From positions 33,913,282 to 33,977,281 of the forward strand of contig OZ022258.1 in the NCBI GenBank assembly GCA_963978905.1: 64,000 nt of DNA, in the 5' to 3' direction. Origin of the DNA: Trichostrongylus colubriformis (lineage: Eukaryota > Nematoda > Chromadorea > Rhabditida > Trichostrongylidae). How positions within the stretch are numbered: the first letter of the stretch is position 1; every line of letters begins with the position of its first letter. Below are positions 55,111-64,000 of the stretch, in pieces. The translations under genes and the position numbers were made by a program. The notes under the pieces were generated by a model. It saw nothing but the letters and a program-made list of their open reading frames with translations, was not told where the DNA came from and made no database searches.

Positions 55111-57890
55111 TACATTTTTCACTACTCACCCAAATTCCCCCTATCGCTGCCTTAAAGTGAAATGGTACACCCCAATCCGTTCCCTTTGACAGCTGAATTC
55201 CTGCATGTGTGCAAACGCTATAACTCTAGCCTATTATCACACCAGTGATTGACAGGACTGGCTCTGAAGAAGCGGAAAACTCGTTGCTTGTTCGATCGCA
55301 GCAAGAATCAGATTTTAAAGAAGACTTATTAAAGAAGTATTCCAGCATACTTAACGTATCTCGCGTATTCGCCTACGATTTCGAAAAACTGATTATTTGT
55401 TAACTGACAGAATACTTTGAACAGTTGTTAAGTGATTCATTTGTTAACTTCTCGAAAATCTCCATGACATGTTTAACGCATCAGAAGCGGTAACTTGAGT
55501 ATTCAATAGAGGAGAGTAATTTTCGCTAAATGAAATATTGGGCTTCAAGAAGTAGGCATGTGAGGCAACTCGCGTTGAAGGGAACGTTTTGAACTCCTTG
55601 TAAGTCCTATGGTGGCTCCTCCAGGGTGGATGGCCGAGCACTTGTGTAAGGGTAGAACGTCGAATGTATGTTGAGAGGATCGAAATGGCTAATCACGCTG
55701 CGCGAGCTTCTTCATCCTCCCTCACTGGTCTCATTGTGAATCGGACCAGTTCACAAAGGGACCAGTGACTAGCTGGACTCTACACGAATATCAGTGGGAC
55801 ACTCCATGAGCTTCAGGAGTGTTCAGCTACGTCACGTTACGCCAAACGCTTCATCATGCGCGACAAGTTCCATGGTGGTTCCGTTGCGCATGGACGTGCC
55901 CCGCTGTAAAATGGTTCAGTTGACACTGGGACGTGCAAAGAGCGCTATGCCACACTTGTAGCCCAGTGAAACAGCTGAACACTCCCGACGCACACCCGAG
56001 CAACTCTCTCAGCTTGGTTTGGCTGTCCCTCCGGTGACGCGTCAGGTTCCAAAGTACGTCTACGGGGGAGTGGGAGGAAGGGTCCAATTGGTCTTGGTCG
56101 CTCATTTCCTTCTTTCCCCTCTGTGGTACAACTCAACATCTTCTCATACTCAACAATCTACGAAATCACTCCTCCTGGTACCTTCACGCAAAAGAACATT
56201 AAGATATTAAGACCAGCGATATGCAGATACTTACACTGAAGAATGTTTTGAAGAGCGTACGTGCAGAGATTTGAGTAGGCAACTTCGCGAGGCGACTGGA
56301 GAAGTGCTGTTGAGTGAGCCGGTAGATGTTCTCGCATATCGCCTCTTGGAGTTGAACTTTTGACGATGCTGACATGGTGTCCTTAAAGGAAGTAAGTTTT
56401 GATGCACGAGGGTCAAAGTTAACGTGGGAATAAGAGCAAATACATGGAGAGGGTCAAAAAAGAGTCACTTTGCCCACGGCTTAGGACAGAAACGTGCAAA
56501 ACATGTGACAAATATTGCTAAAATGTTCCTCTAAAAGCAGAAGTAAGCTGCTGCTCACTACCTTCACCGCCATCAAAATAGTAAGCCGCCAATCGGTGCA
56601 GTCGGAGTGTAGAACACCTGCGGCATTAATATCTGCCTAAAGCAGCAGAGCCAAATTCCGTGGTGAGCCTTTCGTGAAAACCTCCCTAGGAATCGGTGCC
56701 TCGGTTCATGCAAATCACTAAGCTCTTGCTGCTCGAACTATGATCCAAAGTGTCATTTTTCATGCCTCGAACCCGCCTCCGAGAAGTTTCAATGGCAATG
56801 GGGCGTGTCGTGACTTGCGTACGACCTTTTTCTGGGTTTGTAGTATGCGCCGGTAGGAAACCGCGCTCGGGGCTAGAGCAGTCCTTTGAACATCACGGTC
56901 AACGCCTACCGTAAATGGTCTCTGTCCCGTGTAGCGCGGGAAACTATCGATCCGCCCGGTTCCCGCCGAGATCAGTCATCGTCTGTCTCTGTCGTCGTCC
57001 GCAGCGGTCAATCTGTCAACACATCTCGATGTCAAGTTCATTGTCGCCGAAGAAGAAGATCCTCGATATGGACGCTAGCCTGGTGGACCGGACATGCTAC
57101 CCTCTTCCCTGGCCCTGGGTTTCCCTCGTCACTTCCAGATCGACCAGTTCCCCGTAAATCATTGCATTTCGATGATAGTTGTGTGTAGTATATTGCTCTC
57201 TCTTGTATCTCTTTTACTTCGCTATCCTCGTAGTGCATTGTCCTCATTTATTCTGTATTTGGTAATCTGTTTATATCATGTAGTAAACCAGCATAATACC
57301 CCTCGTGTTCTGTGGTCTTCTAAATAGCGGTCAGGGTACAGGCCTCAGGGTGCCCGCGCAGGCTTCAGTTAGCATTCTCACTCGTGCGACAGGTACCCTG
57401 GTGGGGTGTGGGCCCCATAACACCCACGTTCTGCCGTGGTCCGGTGGCGGCGGAACCATCCGATGCAGCGATTCAAACCGTTAGCCGCACCGGTCACGAC
57501 AGGGCGTACTAGTTCTCGTTAAAGTAGGGTGCTGGAAACCCAAAGAAAACGGCACATTCAAGGGCACCACCCAATGTGAATCCCCTCAACTACCCAGTGT
57601 GGACAGACCTCAGCAAGGTTGGGACCAAGAGCGAGGAAATCGCGGATTTTGCCGAAGGCGGCGCGTCATGTTAACTCAGCAGAAGCTCTCGATCCTCCTC
57701 GTTCAGAAGGCTGTTACGGGCTTTAGTGGTGCTGTGAAGTGTGCTCTTGAATATGAGGGTGGAATGTCTCCTTACCATTTGCTTACATTGAGTAATTCAG
57801 TGTAAGGAAGAGGGGAAGAGTTTCTGTCTCTTCCCTTGTGTATAGTGCTGCCATTAATTTGTCATTATTTATTTTCTTTTGACAAATTTA
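55111..57890. other. Long stretch without a supported gene
   Basis: 56454-56490 carries a phrase (GTCAAAAAAGAGTCACTTTG, GCCCACGGCTTA) related to the MITE end at 22610-22640. 57320-57650 looks like LINE leader sequence (GC-rich, untranslated texture), but no coding block follows. Frames at 56886-57188 and 57599-57805 are unassigned. Confidence 0.3.
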
Positions 57891-57895
57891 TGCAG

Positions 57896-58247
57896 TTTAA
57901 GCTAGAGGCTCAAAGCGTTGGCCACCATAAAAATCCAAAAGCGCCTTCAGAATTTTTGTGGAAATTAATGGAACAAATCAAAACTTGCCTGGTATTTGGA
58001 ATTGATGGTGTCAGTGAGCAGACCTACATCTGCCACTCTTGTCTGGATTATTCCTCCGTCAATTTGACATCCTGTCATACGAAGGTAAGGCTCGTCGTTG
58101 GCAGATTTCTGGATGTCGAAGAAGGCTGACACCGATACGCCCAGCCCTACAAATAATGGCTGAGGCTTGCATTTGTGAAGCACTATTCGAACACATACTT
58201 CAGAAAGCAGAGGTGCTCACCTGTTACCTGCACTCTGCCCACCACTG
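57896..58247 (+). CDS. Two linked exons with a Cys/His cluster, unidentified gene
   Basis: Exon 57896-58084 (ATGCAG acceptor, AAG|GTAAGG donor, 63 codons) and 58204-58247 (ACTTCAG acceptor, G|GTAATT donor) are in phase. The junction carries a zinc-site-like cluster: YICHSCLDYSSVNLTSCHTK then LTCYLHSAHHW (C-x2-C-x10-C-H ... C-x2-H-x2-H). It recalls UBR-type or other treble-clef zinc modules, but spacing does not settle the family. Flanking exons were not linked. Confidence 0.45.
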
Positions 58248-58429
58248 GTAATTGAATAATTATCGAAATCGTCCCTCCAAGTTGGCCAGCGACACTTAAA
58301 GTATCATAACCTGTATTCGAATCAGGAATTTCAGTTAGTTAAAATGTTCGGTGTTTGGGTGGAAGATACTATAATTCGTCTGGAAATTGCCAGGACCCTA
58401 AGAAAAGTGGGTGAAGACGAGTTTGGGGT

Positions 58430-58980
58430 ATTCGTACCGGTTAAGCGAGACCCGCCTTCAGTGGGCGGAGAGTGTTCCAAGTCACCACAAGTATTTATAA
58501 CTCGCCACCAGAGTAGCCAAGAAAAATCAGTAAAGGTCAGTGAGGTCTAAGCCGTATTCACCACATCATCATCATACCGTATCATAACCTATGTATATAT
58601 AAACAGGAGATTGGTGTGTATGTCATTTTTTTTGTCTGCTCACCCGAAACTGAACATAAACTGAGAAACAAGCGGGAAAGAACGCGTCAAGTGTGGGTTG
58701 GACCATGGAAGGAGATGCATAGATCGCATATGGACCATGTGAGACTCCGCCCACTCGTTTGGAATGTTCGGTACTTCTGTGGAAAATTCTACAAATCGTT
58801 CCAAAAGGCCCGGACGTCGACAAAATGGGGAAGGGGTGAAGGCGACTTTATGGTACTTGCAGCAGTTAGGAGTGAGTGGCCCGCGCCCAGCGGGCGGAGC
58901 ATACAATCGACAAAATCGTGTTCACTCATAAAATTACACTTCTTCTCCAGAGCGGATTAAGGACTGGGCAAAAGCTGAAG
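58430..58980. repeat. Diverged GGGCGGAG satellite-like units
   Basis: CCCGCC..GTGGGCGGAG near 58450, GACTCCGCCCAC near 58744 and GCCCAGCGGGCGGAG near 58885 recall the palindromic core of the 245-bp satellite. Strongly diverged. Confidence 0.4.
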
Positions 58981-59156
58981 TAATGAGTAACAGCTGGCGT
59001 GACAAAAATATACCAAATGATCACGCTACATGCAGGAGTTGCTGGGATATTGGTCAAAAATATTGCTTTCTGAGCAGAAAGCTGAAATCCCCTATAAACC
59101 ATACCACTGAGTGAGACCCCTCATAAAAGTTGTGATTCTACAGCCACAACCTATAA

Positions 59157-59770
59157 GTATCGGGTTGGGGAATAAGTTCCCGCGGTTTTTTTAAACCCCG
59201 TTTTTCAAATTGTTCCCTTCATCTTTCGACAAAGCTTATATATGTTTTCCATGGAGCTTTTTTTGCTCTACAAAATGCTACTATCAGTGTTTTGATTCCT
59301 TCAGCTACCTAATATTTGAGGTTTGAAAACGAAGTAAGCTGAAGGCAAAAATTGGCACTCTCGACAACTCATCTTCGTCTACCATCGAGATCAAAAAATT
59401 TATGCGCACATGTTTTCGATAGAGCTTTTCAGCTCTACAAAGTGATACTTTTTTTATTTGAATCGCGCAACTTTTTGCTGTTTTTAAGACTCACAAATGC
59501 AGTACTCGCAAATGTGCACTTTGGTTATCTTCTCTTCCTCGCCTATTATCGAGATTGGAGAAGATGTGCATACATGCACTCGATACAGCTTTTCTTGCTC
59601 TACAAGATGATACCACTCATCTTTTGTATCCTCTCATATTTTAGCATGTAGGCATAAGTTTCCACCTTTTTTCAACTCAAAATTGCGTAATAAAATAAAT
59701 TTTTTGGCACTATGTTTTGTACTATTTGATGGAACTCTTTTCGCTCTATAAGATTGTTTATTCTTTTTAT
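59157..59770. repeat. GATAGAGC composite repeat with the clearest mariner-like end
   Basis: Starts GGGTTGGGGAATAAGTTCCC then GCGG and a T run, the best-kept edge of the family. Internal phrases match 212-900. No ShKT gene is attached to this copy. Confidence 0.6.
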
Positions 59771-59923
59771 CCTTTTTTATTATATTCCTTTATTCTTTTT
59801 TCTCTTACTTTTCCTTTCATTTCGACTTTTACCTCCCGAGGTTAGGTATGAATCTATAAACATGATTACCTGCTATTTTTAAAAGTGATTAAAAAAGAAT
59901 TATTTTCATTTTTGTGGTTTTAG

Positions 59924-60130
59924 ATATCTGATGGATGGAAGGAAGCAATTGTGTCACATGTTATAAACAGAGCCCGTGGCAAGCTGCCGCAGGCAACACC
60001 GCAGTGTGTGAAAGAAACTCAAAGGAGCGTGGTCTATGAAAAAAGCAGTACTCACAAGAAATCGAAGTCGACTATTCGAATGATAAATTGGTTTGGAGGA
60101 TATGGTGCAAATGTGACAGACGACGGTTGA
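59924..60130 (+). CDS. Candidate exon, 68 codons to a stop
   Basis: A strong polypyrimidine/TTTTAG acceptor precedes an open phase-0 stretch beginning ISDGWKEAIVSHVINRARGK and containing KSTIRMINWFGGYG. It ends at a TGA, or splices before it at one of several GT sites. Could belong with the exons at 57.9-58.2 kb, but phases were not reconciled. Family unknown. Confidence 0.35.
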   Translation: MSDGWKEAIVSHVINRARGKLPQATPQCVKETQRSVVYEKSSTHKKSKSTIRMINWFGGYGANVTDDG

Positions 60131-60149
60131 CGAAATGCAGTCATTTGTA

Positions 60150-60265
60150 ACGAATGAATCTGAAAAAAACGTTTCCAGTTTATAGCAGACTTGTGCAGAA
60201 AAAGCGACTGAATCTGAAAAAAATGCTTCCAGTTAACAGCAGACCCAAGCAGAAAAAATAGGAAG
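60150..60265. repeat. 57-bp tandem duplication
   Basis: GAATCTGAAAAAAACGTTTC...GCAGACTTGTGCAGAAAAA is followed by a second diverged copy. Confidence 0.7.
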
Positions 60266-60594
60266 CCTATGGATTTTATATGCATTAGATGTGAATGTGT
60301 ACCTGAACACAGCCTTCCGGGAAACATTGCTGAGTGGATGGCACTCGGATTCGCGGAACCTCATATTCAACTATTCCAGCTGAAAAACCACTTCGTCAAA
60401 AAATGTTCAATCCATTGTGCACCACTACTGCTTACCGCAGGTCTATCTGTTTAGCCTTTTAAGTAGTGAATGGAATATATCACTAGCATATGTTCTCAAA
60501 GAGCAGAAAGGTTTTCACACACACAACCAGTTTACTTCTTCAAATTTTCCGGTAAACTCGTTTATTGCTTGCAAGCCCTGCGCTATACTGAGAT

Positions 60595-61000
60595 GTGTTA
60601 TATGTTTTCGATAGAGCTTTTTCTGTTCCACAAACCGCTACTATCTAATTTTCGATTCCTTCGATTGCCTAATATTTATGAGGTTTGGAAATAAAGTAAG
60701 CTGAAGGCAAAAATCGGCACTCCCGACACATCATCTTTCTCGTCTGCCATCGAGATCAAAAAAGGTATGTGCATACGTTTTTAATAGAGCTTTTCCAGCT
60801 CTACAGAATGGTCCTGCTTTTTATTCAAATCGCTCAATTTTTTGCTGTTTTCAAACTCTCATATGCAGTACTCAGCAAAAGTGTGCGCTTTCGGTATCTT
60901 CTCTTCCTCGCCTACCTTCGAGATTGAAGAGAATACTATATATGCATTTGATAGAGCCATGTCTGCTCTATAAGATGATGCCACTAACCTTTCGAATACT
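60595..61000. repeat. Partial GATAGAGC composite repeat
   Basis: Contains CCTAATATTTATGAGGTTTGG, GTAAGCTGAAGGCAAAAATC and CATCGAGATCAAAAAAGGTA as in 365-460. Truncated at both ends. Confidence 0.6.
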
Positions 61001-61400
61001 TCCACAAATAGGTATTCCTGAGGCTTGGAAGCGGGAAGCCCATCCACACTTTTTTCTCAAAAAAATTCACCAAGCACTTTTATCGTACAAGAAACCCCTC
61101 AGTTATAACAGTAGATGGCTCAGGGATGTCTTTTTCCCTTATTTGATTTCATCTAACGTGGAAAAGGTCAGCTTTTTGGATCACGTTGCGCCAAAAGTGC
61201 AGATTTTTCCCTGCAAATCACTTCACTTATCACGGATCTTTCTTGCTTTTGTTCGAGACTTTCATTTCCATACCAAGCATTTCGTACAGTGCAGTCCAAA
61301 TTCGCAACTCTAACCCTTTTTCAGTGTTTACAGTACAAAAGTACAGAGTCATTGAACACTTACATTCAACAAAACCGGTATAACCCTCTATCGTGGCCAT
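61001..61400. other. No gene recognised
   Basis: Overlapping plus-strand frames (60924-61313 and others) without a recognised family. Confidence 0.3.
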
Positions 61401-61407
61401 TACTCAG

Positions 61408-61545
61408 TATCAAAGAACCCAAAACGTGCAGTAGTGTATTTTGTTATTTTCAGATAAGAACCCAAACCGTACAGTGGTGTATTTTGTAATTTTCAGAGAA
61501 CCCAAACATACAATGGTGTATTTTGTGATTTTCAGATAAGAAAAG
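61408..61545 (+). repeat. Tandem repeat of acceptor-like units
   Basis: Three diverged units of about 40-50 bp, each AGAACCCAAA ... GT(A/G)TATTTTG(T/A)... ATTTTCAG. Every unit ends in a consensus nematode 3' splice site. Confidence 0.7.
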
Positions 61546-62345
61546 GATTTTCTTTCATCCTGTGGATGATGCCCAGTCGGTGATAAATTTTAGAGTAAGT
61601 AAGGTGTGGTTCAAAGTACATAAGGTACGGTGGGAAGAGGTGTGGATCGTGGGGGAGGTATTGCGGTAATGTGGATATTTTTATTGGGAATCAAATCCAA
61701 ATCAAACTTTTGGGCAGCACGCTATGCAGCTAAAATGGTGAGCTCGAAAATGCCTAAACATATGGGGATACGCAACGGGAGTCCAACAACTAGCGTGTCC
61801 TAGCCTAAATGTCAGCCACACAGTGAGCCGTTGACTGCGGTCAAAGAATTGGTGAAATATATTATTCAAATCGGCTTAATAGCTATTCAATCATGCGTCG
61901 CTCCTTTAAATGTGAGTATTTATACGTGTGCAGTTATTGACTGATAGGTAGGAGCAGCAAAAAACATTGTGAGTGGGTCCTTACCACTTTCATGACCGAG
62001 CAAGCACTTGTGGAGAGTAGACTGGAACATCATGCTTCTTTTTGTGGTTGGAGAATTGCAGACAGTATCGCGCAGGATGCTCTTCTACTCTTACATTGTC
62101 ATGGTGTGAACTTGAAAACATTCCCGAGAGTCTCTACTACACTTCTTCTTCACCGATCCGTCTCCAGGAGACGATTTTCAACGTGAGGTAGCGCCACATT
62201 CTACTTATCACTTCTAGACCAGAGAACTGGGCTGTAATAGAGCCGTCTGTCCGGTTTACAAAATGAAAAAACTGTGAATCATTAAGGTGCTGTAACCTGA
62301 ATTATGAGTGCTCGGCTCATGTCTCTCAGTCCGGATGGATGATAT
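61546..62345. other. No gene recognised
   Basis: A 64-codon plus-strand frame at 61992-62186 is unassigned. Confidence 0.3.
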
Positions 62346-62412
62346 TCAAAGCGCGGATATATCCAAGCGCTCTTTTAACGAGTGTTTCAAATATAAAATG
62401 TCAAATTTTAAG

Positions 62413-62573
62413 TGCTTGACATACCCGTAGAAGTCTTTTCTCAGCTTGTCCCACAAGCGAATGAAGTTTTTTCCTTGAAAGGGATTGTACCCATCAGTCT
62501 CTATGTTATCTTTCAGTTTTTTGTATCGCAAAAGGTTCCTATTCGTCTCACGTTCCTTTTCAATCACATTCAT
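62413..62573 (-). CDS. Candidate exon, lysine-rich, unidentified
   Basis: Minus-strand frame from an ATG at 62573: contains NRNLLRYKKLKDNIETDGYN and NFIRLWDKLRKDFYG, then a possible GTATGT donor near 62428. Composition is protein-like and the antisense frame is weaker. No upstream acceptor in frame, so it would be a first exon or a fragment. Family unknown. Confidence 0.3.
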
Positions 62574-62802
62574 CAAACGATTTCACCAGCTACCGTGAGG
62601 CCATAATTGGAGGCCATTACCACAAAAACCATCATCATCTAAATCGATATGAAGAAGTATAAGAGAGACCTAAGATCCACCCTACCGCTCTAGAAAATGC
62701 TTGAGCAATGGAAATCGTGTTTACAAGAACTTTGAAAATAGGAGATCTTTCATGCCGACAGTTCTTAATAATCTTTCCTCGTAGAAGCCCTCGTTTTTTT
62801 AA

Positions 62803-63290
62803 GACAGTGTTAGGGGTAATGTGGGTGATAAGGAATCCCTAAGAGGAGTCATTCACTCGAAAACTACGGGTTTGGAAAGCCTATTTGCGGCGAAATCCCC
62901 CGCGAAGGGCGTGCCCCGGAGCTGTGGCAGAGCGGCTTCTTCCGCTCGAGCCGCCTTACTGTGCTCGGCCCGCCTCCTAGCGACTGATTGGCTGGGGTGG
63001 GAATAGACGGTATCGCGGCCCGCTTTCACAGTTTTGGCTTGAAGAGCACTCCAGAAAAAAGATGGTTCCTCATTTCCGAACATCCCTTCGTGTTTAGGAC
63101 ATGGCAACACGTCAATGGAAAACTCTCCTCATTTCCGAACATCCCTTCGTATTTAGGACAGGGCAACACGTCAATGGAAAACTCGTCCGGACTACCCTCC
63201 CCTTCACGGGAGGGCTCCACGTCGGGAATCAACGGTGAGGAAGGGTCCTATTTCTCAGATCTTTGACCATTTCCATCCGTTTTTTTTCAG
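62803..63290. repeat. 480-bp dispersed repeat, copy 2
   Basis: Second copy of 54630-55110. It carries an internal duplication absent from copy 1 and may extend to about 63380, where CATCTCGACTTTCAAATTTA resembles 42388 and 55095. Confidence 0.75.
63067..63185. repeat. Internal tandem duplication of about 57 bp
   Basis: CTCATTTCCGAACATCCCTT ... CGTCAATGGAAAACTC occurs twice in a row (63070 and 63128) with two or three differences. Confidence 0.85.
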
Positions 63291-63379
63291 TGTCCTGTAA
63301 CTGGACATCTCGACTTTCAAATTTACTACTTCTTTTACTTTTCTGCCGAATTTCCCCAAACACCGCCTTCAAGGAATAC

Positions 63380-64000
63380 AGTGGAACACATGTGGATTCC
63401 AAGTTGCGACAGCAGCCTGATTTGAAGCTAGCCACGCAATCTATTATATTTTCATCCGAAGTCGCAGTACCACATGATTGTGGTTGTGCTATCCAATAAA
63501 TTTCGGGTTCGAGCCGATGTTCAAGCCACTGTTTTTATCCACTCAGCCGGATCTAGCACCCATTCAAATCGGTAGTGTGGAAGGCAAGATTTTCTAGTTT
63601 TGGTGAAGTTTTTGGCGTTAAACAACTCTACCTGGATTGCGCCACACCGTCTAATTCCATCCAGAATCGTATGGCTGATCATTGTGATGTAGCCTATGGA
63701 ATGACTTGCGGTGGCCAGCCGATGTACAAGTCAGTGCTTTTATCCTCCCAGACGAGTCTGGTACCAATTTGCTGACCGTCTCGTACCAATTCGCCGATCC
63801 CGGAAGGCTTCGTTGGCTCGGGCGGGCGTTGATGCGGGATTTGAGCACCAAGAGAGTGGGGTGTGTGCCGCCCTGTAACTACACCACCTCCGCCCCAGTT
63901 GCATATGTTACCGCAATTAATCGAAACCGATAATCACAGCATTGGGGTGATGACTGGTAACTTCCGAAGATGGCACCGATTGTGTTCTTTCCAAATAGAC
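63380..64000. other. Terminal stretch, dispersed-repeat texture, no gene called
   Basis: Two related phrases, CCGATGTTCAAGCCACTGTT (63514) and CCGATGTACAAGTCAGTGCT (63718), both followed by TTTATCC, suggest repeated elements. A B-box-like GGGTTCGAGCC at 63507 has no tRNA fold around it. Confidence 0.35.

Noticed and set aside
63498..63530. tRNA gene at GGGTTCGAGCC
   Set aside because: B-box-like only; no acceptor stem or A box around it.

Overview
The window reads as transposon-rich intergenic DNA of a strongylid (probably hookworm-like) nematode. The evidence is eukaryotic: short GT-AG introns, TATA boxes and AATAAA signals, a secreted ShK-domain gene family, RTE-type LINEs, Penelope-like elements (PLEs), Tc1/mariner-type foldback elements and tRNA-derived repeats. 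There are no bacterial operons. The species is inference; no search was run.

Layout. 1-11.1 kb is a large palindrome (U1): two inverted arms, each with one intact two-exon ShKT gene transcribed outward (1436-1731 minus, 8482-8777 plus). Its centre is split by a 5.47-kb insertion (2503-7971) with Helitron/HINE-type termini, filled with about 245-bp and 145-bp satellites. 11.5-18.2 kb holds unrecognised exon-like blocks, foldback MITEs, a tRNA-like palindrome and a 1.5-kb inverted repeat. 18.2-21.6 kb is a Penelope-like complex of two inverted copies with two nested DNA elements. 21.9-26.8 kb contains a Tc1-type MITE and a tyrosine-recombinase gene remnant split by a twin-primed RTE LINE with a 10-bp target duplication. 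26.8-33.6 kb is a second palindrome (U2) with two more ShKT genes; it lacks the Helitron-like insertion, so it gives the empty site, but its right arm carries a MULE-like element with a 9-bp duplication. 33.6-48 kb has dispersed repeats, a partial BPI/LBP-like gene (minus strand, about 38.9-40.4 kb), a small palindromic PLE insertion and a decayed RTE element (43.2-45.6 kb). 49-64 kb has a tRNA-Gly pseudogene, a second HINE-like fragment, host-type exons near 52.1-52.4, 57.9-60.1 and 62.4 kb, another palindromic PLE insertion (52.7-53.2 kb) and a 480-bp dispersed repeat present twice.

How it fits together. The only clearly intact genes are the four ShKT copies. They sit in head-to-head pairs inside palindromes, and their coding exons differ only at synonymous sites while the flanks vary. 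Nearly everything else is mobile DNA, much of it nested, with several empty or target-duplication sites visible inside the window. That allows insertion histories to be read without outside data.
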